Source of the DNA: Eudorina sp. 2006-703-Eu-15
Taxonomy: Eukaryota > Chlorophyta > Chlorophyceae > Chlamydomonadales > Volvocaceae
Reading direction: 5' to 3'
NCBI GenBank assembly: GCA_003117195.1
Contig: BDSI01000026.1
Location: 738,397 to 802,396 of the forward strand
Length of the DNA stretch: 64,000 nt
Shown here: positions 1-11,000 of the stretch, piece after piece
How positions within the stretch are numbered: the stretch's first letter is position 1
How the letters are laid out: every line of letters starts with the position of its first letter
Program-made: the position numbers and the translations under genes
The notes under the pieces: generated by a model
The model's database searches: none
Seen by the model: only the letters and a program-made list of their open reading frames with translations
What the model was told of the DNA's origin: nothing

Positions 1-3000
1 TTTGGTACGACAACGGTGACAACGCCAAAATTGTGGCCACCATGGAACGCTACCATAAGGTATATATACATACATGGCACCGGGTGTCTTGCCGCCTTGT
101 CGGTGGGGCCCGCTGGCGCTGTAACATTCATTCATTCATGACGCGAATGCCGCGCTGGATCAATACGGTACTATAAATATGCCGCAAAGCAAGGCAGCAG
201 TGACTGCCTGTTTGGCAGCTGTTGATTCGAGGATGGTGCGCATGTTGTATTGCATCATCGTCACGTACGTCACGCAAGTGATCGCGGCACGTACTGCTAC
301 ACCCAGCCCGCCCGACGGTAGGGAAATGGCCAGGTTTACATAATTAGTTGATGCGTGCGTACATCTGGTACCCCTGACCCTCGTTCGGTTGCATCCGCAA
401 TTTCATTCGTACAGGTTTGCACGTACAACCAACTGCTGTTCCCCAAGGAGCAGAACCTGGTCTTCGACGTGGACATCCCCTGCATTGGCAGTACGGCGTT
501 GGGGCCGTACAACTTGAAATGGGGCAAGGGCAACAAAGTCAACATCGACAACGAATTGTACGGCCTCGTGGAGCTGGGCAAGACCTACCTTCAGGTGCCG
601 TACATACGTTTCAGCGCGAGAAACAAGTATATTGATGCATTATTGGCCTGCACATGGTGTACATGTGTGCCGTACAATCAAACAGTTGCCGTATATCGCT
701 CGCCCGCGCCGTCTTACCTCCATGTGTAGAAAACCGACCCCGACTTGGCGAACAAGTGGGCTTCTTTCCGGCGTAAAATCATCATATTCCCTTTCAATTA
801 TAACGGAAACTACGCCCGATTCTCTGGCTTGGTAAGTGTCATGGGCGAAGCGTTACGTGCATAGAGGGAAGCACTCGCTCCGGCGTCATTGCCAGGATTG
901 CCACTCGCTCCTGAGCTGCGCCGGCGGATCCGCAAGCCTCAACAACAGGCGGGGGAGGGGCCCCGGGATTGGAGCCGCGGATGGAGGACGTCGTCTCGGG
1001 CGGGGTCCTGCATCGAACTCCCCGGTGAATGAGTAATGGCTGTACAATGCCCTTGGGTGATGGACCGAGTGCCACACGATGACACCCGCGCCCTGCTAAC
1101 CCCACTCACTGCTGCCTGCTGGCGGCCATGGCCCAAATCAGTGTTGCTATCGTTCAGCACAAAGATTGTTTTGGCCTGTAAATGTTCGTATCCTATTACA
1201 AGATCGATATGGCGACACTGGTCCAAATGCATGGCCTCACGCCGGCCGGCCTGTCTGTCTCCCACTGTTGCCTGCCTGCTGCACGCAGGCCAGCTTGGGT
1301 TGCGCACCCGACGAGTACAACTGCATCACCTGGCTCAACCCCTCCTTGGACTATCCGTACGTTGACCAACCGGTGGTCTTCCAGGAGTTAGGTACGTAGG
1401 CATGTACTTAATGTATGGGAGGCATAATGGGCTCATCAGCTCCAGATCCGGCAAGGAGGGACAGTAAATTGGGTGGAGCCAGTGGCGGGGCATGTACAAC
1501 GCATCGTCAGCAGAGTGTGAGCGAGTTTCTAAGTATGTACGATGTGGCGGGCGGCTGTCGTACTACTTGTGGCGAGAATTATTTCTTACTTAGGTGCGTA
1601 GCTGTCGCTCGTGCGCTTGCCTGCTTTCAGGACACAACATCGGCCTTGCGCACTCGGGCCGCTGGAGGGGTTCAATCTGGGATGAGTACGGCGACTTGTC
1701 GTGTCCGATGGGCTCGGCCAGGCCGCTGATGTACGACCTGCAGCTCATGTGCACGACTGCACCACAGGTATACATGGGAAGCCCGCGGGCGCAAAGCGTA
1801 TTACTATTGTTTGTGCGAGCCTCAATGGATATAGGAAATGATATTGTACCGGACCCAGTCCAATCAAGTCATGCATCCCTGGGATCAGTACAATCACTAA
1901 TAGCATTTTTAACTTACGCTTATCTGTATGTGTTTTTTTGTGTTTTTTTACTGCTGCATGCTCCAGTAGTACAACGAACCCCGTCATGCATCACTGCCAT
2001 GCGGCTTCCCTCCCACGCATGCAGTCGTACAAGGCCGGCTGGGCGTCGCCCATCCCTGGAGGCGAGGTCAACCTGGTCAAGGATCTCCAAATTGGAGTCC
2101 CTGTCGAGTACAAGCTGCCCGCCATGGCTCTGAGCAAACAGAATATGCTGCGGATTATCACGCAACCCAGAGGAACCTTTGAGGTTGACGACGGCTCGCA
2201 GGTCTACGAACGCGCCCTGTTCGTGTCGTACAGGTATCCCGCGCGCTTTCCCGATTGAAAACCGTACTTGGTAATTATATATTATTATATTTATTATTAT
2301 ATAAAACAGTAAAACAAAAGTTTGATAAATATTGTAATAGTTATTGTTAGCCCATGCCTGCCCATGTATGTCATCAGGGAGTTGGTGTGCTCGCCATGGC
2401 CCACACGTTGTCCTTCAGAGTACGGCAGAGTGGCAACGGAACGTACGACTCTGGCCTAAACGATGGCTTCAACAACCGTGTCTGGTGAGTGAACCTGCTG
2501 ACCTCTTCTTCCGCGCGTTCGTTCCTAGCTAGAAGCTAGTATTTTGATTGCATCGCACACCGTGAATGTACGATGACTGAATGTACGACTGTTCTGAATC
2601 TGTAAGGACCTCCTAGTAAGCATGGGTGCTTTTACTTCCATCGTTTGTACACCGCCTTTGCTTGCCACATACGGACAAAGTCGGACAACGGATCCCTATG
2701 CACGCCGGGCTGACGCACGGATGGGCACCCGTTCTATCTGACGAAGATTCGCCTGCTGTCTACCTACCTATCTCTCGATCGCCACCTGATGACACGTTCT
2801 GTACCCTATCTGTATGTCGACCAGCAGCTGGGCCCTTCGCTCCCATACCTAGTAGGTCGTGCCCAAACGACTTGCACTCAGCAGCCTCAGCCCCAGCAGT
2901 CCTGCTCGCTGCTGGAAATAAACCAGCAGCTCGCATTGGTGAACGGCGAGGTACATACATTTTATTCATGCAGTTATGATGCATGCATGGTCAATAACAC

Positions 3001-4237
3001 CTCCGGGCGGTCAGCCTGGCGGCAGGACCCTCAAGGCTATTCACATAATTCACATTGACTAAAACTCATTATCATGATTATTATGATCATTATCAATTTG
3101 TTGCCGGCGCGTGCGTGCGTGCCTCAATCGTTCATCAGGGTCCACGAATTCAACGAAACCGCCAACGCGATCCCCAGCAACTACCGGCGCCCTCCCACCG
3201 TCCTGGCTATGCTCACCGACGACGTCGTCCGGGACCCGTCCACCCGCCAGATGGGCCCGCCCAACGTGCCGTACTGGGGCGTGCTGTCGCGCAGCTTCGC
3301 GCAGTTCCTGCCCGCCACCCGCGGCGGCGTCACTGTCACGGTGGTCAGCAAGACGCCCCAGGACGCGACCGTCAGCGTGTGCCGGATGTCTGGACGGACA
3401 GAGTCGGGCGGCGCCGCGTGCCAGGACGGCGTCGACAATGACTGGTGAGCATCAGCGGCGTGTGTGTATGGCTGGTATTCAGCAAAGAATGAAGCTAGCT
3501 ACGTACCCGACCGAACCACCCAGCAGCGCCCACCAGTCCGAACGAAGGTGCCTAGCTATGTATATAAATATGCGCGGGGTATGTGTCTAGCCAGGGATGC
3601 ATGAATGAAGGCAATCAATGTGTGCATTTATTTCTTTGCTTACTTGCTTACTTCCCTTTACTTCTCACAATTCTTTCGTTCATCCGTCATCACCAGGTGG
3701 GCATACATATACATGTTTGATGTGCCGTACATGCGCCTATCTATACATCTGTACATGCATGCGTGTTCCATCCCATTCCAACCGTCGACCGATGTCATCC
3801 GACGGAGACTACGCGCACAATAATCGTCGTGCACAGTCGTGCCCCATATATAGCCGCCAGGCAGCAGCTTGCCACCTCATTTATTTTCACATTCCGTCCA
3901 TCCATTCATTCGCAGCGATGGGTTATTCGACTTCGATGATCCGGACTGCCAAAGCGGCGGCGGATTCGGCGTCTCACCACAACGTTCGCCATCATCACCG
4001 TCGCCGCCACGGCCGCTTCGGTTTCCGGCTATATCGCCATCACCGCCGCCGCCGCCGCGGTTTCCGGCTAAATCGCCATCACCGCCGCCGCCGCTGCGGT
4101 TTCCGGCGAAGTCGCCTCCTCCGCCGCCACAGCGCGTCCAACCCCCACCCCAGCCGTACCCGCCACCACCCCAACCACCTCCTGCCGCCGCTCCCTGCAC
4201 TGCCAGGAAGTGCAGGCCACCAAAAAAGCAGGTGTAG
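1..4237 (+). CDS. VMP/gametolysin-like QExxH metalloproteinase, copy 1 (5'-partial)
   Basis: Secreted peptidase-M11-type metalloproteinase, expected to act on the extracellular matrix. The window opens inside family exon 5. Exons: 1-59, 415-594, 730-831, 1289-1391, 1631-1767, 2025-2233, 2419-2484, 3139-3444, 3916-4237. They splice in phase to 493 residues ending at a TAG. Seen: strand-rich core (FRRKIIIFPFN), then QELG at the end of exon 1289-1391 joined by a phase-1 intron to HNIGLAHS. This gives an intact QExxHxxGxxH at partial residues 145-155, followed by the Met-turn-like CPMG. The beta domain ends in DGVDNDCDGLFDFDDPDC, spliced across 3444/3916. The tail is proline-rich (PPPPP with RFPAKSP repeats). 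Odd: exon 1631-1767 is 12-18 nt shorter than in the paralogues and lacks the Cys pair found just after the third His in all other copies. It is the only copy on this strand, convergent with copy 2. Family assignment is confident; substrate is unknown. Confidence 0.9.
888..985 (-). repeat. SINE family A remnant
   Basis: Read on the - strand it has a box-B-like GGCTCCAATCCC followed by a GC-rich stretch and the family-A core GAGCGAGTGGCAATCCTGGC, as in the copies at 18318 and 19034. It lies in the intron between exons 730-831 and 1289-1391 of the + strand protease. Confidence 0.55.
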
Positions 4238-5301
4238 CTGCAACATAGGACGACATATAACGTCCTTTATATCATCCAATCAACAGCTATATATTGCGCA
4301 GGAATTCCGCGTGCGGCATTGGCACGCACATACAGACACTTGGACGACTCGCGTGCGTCGTGCATGCCGATTCCTGATGTATGCAAGTTATGATGTATAC
4401 ATGAAACGTAACAAATCGATATTACTAAGGTGCTTTTGTTGCTTACGTAACAATGACGACGTGGCATGCATCGTACATACGTACGTACTGCTGTGTGTTT
4501 AATGAGAAACCCACCCATCCATAACCGCCCAGGCCCGGATGCTTACCAAAACCTGCGAGTTACTTACTGCTGTGTGTATTTCGGTCCGGCCTGAATTTGT
4601 TTGTGTAAGTGGTTATTCGTGGCCGTTCGTGGCGACGTACGGCGGCGGAGTGACATGCATTCGTTATGCCCATGCATACATCCAGCACATGAATTAACGC
4701 AGTGATACATACAGTGATACATACATACATACATAACATACCTGCTGGATGATGTCGCTCGCATCGAATGCTGCTGGATGTGTCGGTCGTCGTAGTCGTC
4801 GTCGGACCGGTGACCTTGCGGACGTGTACGTAGACTGCTGTGACTGTATGTGGCATGATTACACGCACGCGTATATATCGTATTATACACGCATTACTGC
4901 GGTAACAAAAGCAATACGCACCAGGGAGGTTGTTCATGTTAGTTATCCGTCATATATACATAATATACATGCGCGTGTACATATATACGTTGTGTGAACG
5001 CAGCGTCGGTGTGCGTGCGTGCGTTGGTGCAAGGTTGCTTAGAATAATTAGTAATGTAATAACAGCGACATACAGTAGCTGCGTTCTGAGCATAGGACTA
5101 CTACTGAAAGAAAATTTACAATTAACTATTATGGCGTAAATAACAAATACATCGGCCGGAGCCTGGCGTATAATGATAGGGGGTTGATTGGGGTGCGAGG
5201 CTGTGGAGGCATAGTAGTCCTCCCTGTGTATATATATGTATGCCCGCGCCGCCGGGGGATGGACGGACGGAACTGCAAATGGATCGATAGATGGGCCCGA
5301 T

Positions 5302-5329
5302 TGTAACCCGGCGTTAACGCCGGGTTACA
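5302..5329. repeat. 28-bp perfect palindrome
   Basis: Two 14-base arms, TGTAACCCGGCGTT and its exact reverse complement, abut with no spacer. Each strand therefore begins with TGTAA and can form a hairpin. It sits between the two convergent protease genes, about 1.06 kb past one stop codon and 2.7 kb past the other. Confidence 0.9.
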
Positions 5330-7454
5330 GTATAAGTCCCTACAATTGGCCTAATTGGCCCTGCACAGCATCTCGAGAAGCCTTTATATTTGGCCGCGCC
5401 GTGTTACACCGATGGTTGCCGCAAGAATTAAACGTTTGTGTCCGCTTGCTTCTTGATTGACGAGAAAGCGCATATATGTGCGTACGTATGTACACCGAGA
5501 GAGCGCCGGCGGCGGCGCGCGCACACCCAACAAGCAAGGTCTGTCATCTATCTGTCATCTATCTGGCTGGAACGATTGGGTGCGCAAGAAACACGCACCG
5601 CCCTGCCTCGCTCCACAAAGTAACATTGTGACGATACCACAAGTGCTACTACCTACCTGACACGCTTGCTTGACGCCATCATCACTGCTGCTGCTCCCCA
5701 GACGCCGTTACATGCCGTAACCGTGCGGCCCGCTGTGCTCCTCGCTAGCCCTGCAAGCCCTGCTAGTGCTACGACTTAGCTAGCCCTGCCCAAGCCGCGT
5801 CCGCCTGCTGCCAGCTGGAAAGCAAGGCAATGGCAGGACAATTGGTTGATGGTTTCAGTGCTCACACATCACGATGGGAGCAGAAGAGAGTGACAGGACG
5901 TCAGGTGGGCGGGGCGGATGGTTCCAAATATGTATGACACCAGGCGTGAACGCGCCCACCCAGCAGTGAAGCCAGCACTTCACGTTGCCCCAGCTAATCT
6001 GCGGTGTATCCCCGCCCTAGCCCCTGCCCACGTTCCCCCGCCCTGGCCCCTGACCGTGTTTCTCCTGGCCTATGGATGGGCTGCTCTCCCCGCACCACTT
6101 AAATCCCGAAGCCAGGCAGGAACGCACTTGTCACGATGTGAGGCCATCATGATCACTGCTGCGCCCTAGCCACGGTAATACATCTCGCAACCCTGCGTCC
6201 AGTGCCGCGCGCAACGCCGCCAGCCCAGAGTTGAGCGCCGTTGGACATCCTTCCAAATAATCCATGTGTATAAATGAGTAGCACCGCCGAACGCTGAGCT
6301 GCCACGTTGTCTCTCCACGAACGAACCTCTCAGGACCGGGAGGTAATAAAACTATCATTCCAATTTGTTCACCAAATCGTCGTTTATGTTTATGAAAGAA
6401 AAATGGGATTTGCTGTTATGTCTGCATTCGTCGCGTCGATATGTCAAACCATGGCTGCACTTCTTCGGAATATGCAAAGTGTTTTTCTATTTTTCATAAT
6501 CAGACGAATGCCATCCTACATTAAGTATAATGTCATTGCGTGTGTCCTGTGAGCACTCATGGTCACTTCCCGTTGGTGTGTATGTCCAATCAATAGTTTC
6601 AAACAATATCCAAATGTCCTCTGTGGACTTGACATGGAACAAAATATATGCGACAAACTGTTTTGCAAGTGTAACGTGAAGGTCGACTGGATTCGTTCAA
6701 ATACTGTACTGACAGACGTGACAGATGTCTGCCGCATACGATGCTACAATCTGTTCCACGCTTGCAAACGTTCATATCCAGCAGGAATTATTGTATCAAA
6801 GTGTCAAGTTATTTCGTAGTATTGTCACTTGCTAAGCGTCGCTTTGTGAGGCTTTGTGAGCCTGTGTGGCCGAACAGTTTTCTAAGCAATCATGTACAGC
6901 TGCAGATTGTTGAAGATGCCCTTAAGATAATAAAAGGTGCATAACTTGCACGTCGATGTGTTAGCTTTGAAATGCCCCTTGACGACGCCCCTCGGCGGGC
7001 GGCGGCAGATTTCCCTAGAAGACGGTTTCAGAGCTGTCATCTGAGAGAGATCGTGTTTGAAGTTAATCTCTTCAGGAATGCAGGAGTACAATAATGGGCG
7101 GTTCACATTTTTGGTAGTGGGACGCGACGACGCACACCGAAGCACACGGCGGAGAGCACGAGTTCAGCAGCCTGCGCCCGGGCAAATCAATCAACAACCT
7201 TCGAAGCCTGAGGCACGCAGTCGTGCCTGTCCGATTACCATCGTAACGGAGTACGTACGAATGCCTGCAGTGAATATAATGCACTGATCCGGGCTGGTAG
7301 GAAGCCGTGCATGCATGCCGTACATACACATGGAACGAAGCAAGTTTACCCGCCGGCATCCAACCGTGCTGCACACGCGATCTTTACCACGCGCCGCGCA
7401 CGGCAGCAGCTAGCTGGGCTTCTGTCACAAATATCGTCTGGCTAATTGCTGATG

Positions 7455-7500
7455 GTGTATAAATGAATGAACGTTACAGCGGACCCCAACGGGATCAACG
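7455..7500 (-). repeat. SINE family B 3' end with ATTC tail
   Basis: On - it reads GGGGTCCGCTGTAACG followed by ATTCATTCAT. The same end recurs at least a dozen times in the window. Confidence 0.7.
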
Positions 7501-7639
7501 TATGTATGATCAACCGGAAGGTACGTCCTCCTCGACAAGTACAAATGCAACAATTTCTGGTGTACTTCATACGAACAACGAACTGCCGGAAACCCATTCC
7601 GCCTCGCCGGCCCTTTCCTGCGCACTCCACCCTTGCTAC

Positions 7640-7830
7640 CAAGGCGCGCGTGTGCAGCCGAAAGGCATTCATACGTACTGGCCCAAATACACGTTGGAGC
7701 CTGTCCGGACCGCCATGGTGGCGCCAGTTCGTTTAGGCAGTGTATGGTGTGGAAGCCTTGGCTGTCGCCGTTGGCTGTCACCGATGACCCGCGGGGTCCG
7801 CTGTAACATCCTTAATAATAATACACGAGC
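7640..7830 (+). repeat. SINE family B copy
   Basis: Contains the block GCCTGTCCGGACCGCCATGG, then GTTTAGGCAGTGTATGGTG, GGCTGTCACCGATGACCCGC and GGGGTCCGCTGTAACATCC, followed by an AATAAT-type tail. The same order of blocks occurs at 35100-35217 on + and at 62868-63090 on -, which defines a family. The 5' end is not well resolved here. Confidence 0.75.
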
Positions 7831-8029
7831 GGAACGTCTACATCGCTGCACATAACATCACTTGCCGTACGTGTGTGCGCCGTCCACAGTGTACTTCACG
7901 CAGCGCATCTGAATCGGAGCAAGGGCGCATCTCCAACCACATCATTGTAAACACCACAACTAACACCAAGCGATCGAGTTGCTGATGAAAGTTGTGTACA
8001 GTAATGGTTGCTGATGAAAGTACGGAGGC

Positions 8030-11000
8030 TCATTTGTTCTGTTTTCGCGGCGGGGGACGAGGCGCACGAGGCACACGAGGCACCCGGGGTGTGCGAGGTA
8101 CATGCGGTGTACGGGGTTCACGCTGACGTGGCGGGCTGCGCTTCGCGGTCAGGGTGCGCGGCGGCGGCGGGCTGGACTTCGGCGGCGGTGGCGGCGGCGG
8201 TCGCAGCGGCGGCGACGGCGGCGACGGTGGCGGCGGGCGCAGGGTTGGATTGCAATCTGGGTCGTTCTGGTCGATGAGGCCATCGCTGCAATTGTTGTCG
8301 GGGAACAGCGAAAGGAGGAAGGGGCACGTTGGCGCAAATGCATCTGTTTCAGTATTGTTTGCTTTTGTTTGCTTGTGGGCAGGCGGGCGGGTAGATGGTC
8401 TCGCAGGTTGCTAAACCGAAACCGAAAAGCAACCGCTAGCTAGCACCAGAAACCAGGCAATTATAATTGACTCCTCATTACAACTACTTATTTTTATGTA
8501 TTGCTATTGTTCTTTGGTTGACTATTAACACCGCGGGCCATTGGGGACGTTGTTATCGTCGTCAATATCGATCCCGACCCGGCGTCGGTCGGCGTGCAGT
8601 ACACACCCACCAGTCGTTGTCGATGCCGTCCTGGCAGTTGGCCTCCGTCGAGCGCAGGAAGCGACACAGCGTCACCGTGGCGTTCACGTCGTTCTTCGAC
8701 TTGATGGACACGACAACGCCGCCCCCCAGTGGGCCCCTGCCGGCAAAGACCTGTGTGTACGACGTGTTCAGCATTTCCAGACCCTTGACCCAGGTCAGCT
8801 GGTCCGACAGGCTGGTCAGCAGGGTAGGCGGCGCGGATATGGGTGCGCTCTTGCCGTCTGCCGTCTGGTTATACTCGTGGATCCTGTGGGAACGAACGGC
8901 CGGACAGCGGCGTTTTGGGGAAGCAGTAGTGTGACTGCCTGGCAGCGAGCCTGGGAGGTGACGCCATTGAACCTATCATTATGCATGTTGATTGGGGCTT
9001 CAGATAGCTTGCTTGCTTCCGAAACCACGGGTTCCTGCTGATTATTGTACTCACCAGACGCGGTGACTCAGCTCTGGCCGCAGGCCAGAGTCGTACTTGC
9101 CGTACACATTCCAGTCCACCTTGCGAACTCTGAAGGACAAGGCGGAGCAACGAAACAGGATCTGGCGAGTGAGTGAGCAACGGCCTTTGTCATCCAACAA
9201 ATTAAAGATGATGAGACAATTCACGCAGGGCCCGAGAATACGACACCTACCGAAGACATTATTCAACCCGGGCAACCGACTCCCAAAGATTCCAACTGCT
9301 CATCGTGGACCACGGTGAGACATACAGTACAGTGGCTGGTGGCTGGAACGGATCCCACGCGCGGGTTCGCTCGCACCTACCTAAGCTAGCTAGTTCCGGG
9401 CCTACATACCAATGTCAGGCTAGTCAGGCTGTGACGCACTGCAGTGACATGCGTGCCTGTCGATCGCACAGGACCCTACTCCGGCCCCGCATCCCAGGTA
9501 GGGGAAAATAAGCTCACCAGGCACATATATACATGGATTGCGAAAAGCGTGTCGTGCTTGGCATGGCACTGACTACACTGACGCCGCGGTGTTTTTGCTG
9601 CATACAACGGCAGGCGTGTGTGCGTGTGCCACGTGTGTGTGTACGCGCCTGTCTGCATACCTACCTATACGACAGGAATAGCGCTTGCTGCGGCCGGCTG
9701 TTAGCATCGCCGACGACGGGGTTGGTGGTGTCGACAACGAGGCGAATCATGTTGTTCTTGCCGAGGCCCATGTCTGGCAGGACGAAGTCGCGTGGGAGGC
9801 CCGGGGTGAGGTCGGAGAAGGCGCTGATGTGGCCGCCGGCGATGGGCGACGCCCAGCCGGCCTTGTAGGACTGTGTATGTATGTGGAGGCCGGGAAGCCA
9901 ACCACGCACGGCCAAACACGCACGAATTATGGGCAGGGGTGCAGCACAACTTACAACGGGAGGGAGCGACAGAGCCGAGGCTGTTTATCAAAAGGACTTG
10001 TGGTCATTTTAGCCCAGTGCGTGAGCCCTGCTGGTCAGCTCATTTACGATTGAGTATTAGGTAGAGCGGTCGAGCCCCGCCTATATGCATCAAGCAAGGG
10101 ATCACTGGCTGGTGCCCACCTGATGGATACGGTAGACATGTACGGTACCCCCCGTACATGGTGCTCAGCCGGCAAAGCAGCACTGAATCAACCGCGCAAC
10201 ACAACTTCGTAAAGGTGTGTAAAGCAGATAGACTGACGCAGGAATGCAGCAGCCTGCCTATCCAGGATACGCATATGCATACACATACATACACCGCCCA
10301 GCCCACCTGCGGCGCGTTGTGGCAGATGAGCGTCTTCTCAAACCAGATCGGCCAAGCAGATCCCATCGGGTCGGTCATGTCGCCGAACATGTCCTTGAAG
10401 CACTTGCCGCCGCTGGTGCAGACCAGGGCGGCTGAGTTCGACAGACCCATGTTGTGGCCTGCAGGCAGGCATGAGTGCAGATGGAGTGCGAGTTTTCATT
10501 ATCATGATGTTGAAAAGTCACCGTAATACCGTAACTTGCAAGCCTTATGGGAATAGACGGTTCGAACACGCACGCACCCAGCGTGGATGTGAGCAGAACG
10601 GTATCCAGCTGGGGAAGCTCAACCGGCTGGTTGATCCAGCCGACGCAGTCCACGTTAGAGGCGCAGCCCATCATGGACTGCGGACGGACCGACGGACGGA
10701 CGGACGGACATGCACGTTTGTAAACAACTCTGTCGCGGCGATGGCGGCAATCAACAGCGAGAGGCAGCAACAGCACCCGGTACGGCATCCTGTACGACTA
10801 CCTACCGACCATCACGTCGTACAGGTGCCGAATGATCTGGCTCCTCATCAATCAATTGCTCATATATATGCTATGCTCAAGCAATTAACGAACGTGGGCC
10901 GCCGCCGGAATATGAATGATGAATTGGTATCCATTCGAAGCGGGCCACAGCGATCATCCCTACGTCGGTACTCATCCCAGCCACGTGCACATACGTGCAT

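Larger units (their letters stand above)
4238..8029. other. Spacer between convergent protease genes
   Basis: About 3.8 kb between the stop codons of two converging genes. I find no splice-consistent gene. It holds 3' UTR sequence of both neighbours, CATA/ACGT-rich simple sequence around 4690-5000, a 28-bp perfect palindrome at 5302-5329, an AT-richer tract at 6300-7000 with no recognisable coding, and two family-B SINE pieces (7455-7500 on -, 7640-7830 on +). A TGTAA, the usual volvocine polyadenylation signal, occurs near 4604 on + for the left gene. On -, the first TGTAA below 8030 that I noticed is near 7472, inside the family-B end. Confidence 0.7.

Noticed and set aside
8102..8443. Arg- and Gly-rich + strand frames here and at 16339, 27284, 38204 and 53209
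   Set aside because: They are antisense shadows of the Pro-rich last exons of the - strand proteases. The - strand versions are supported by splice phase and the DDPDC motif.
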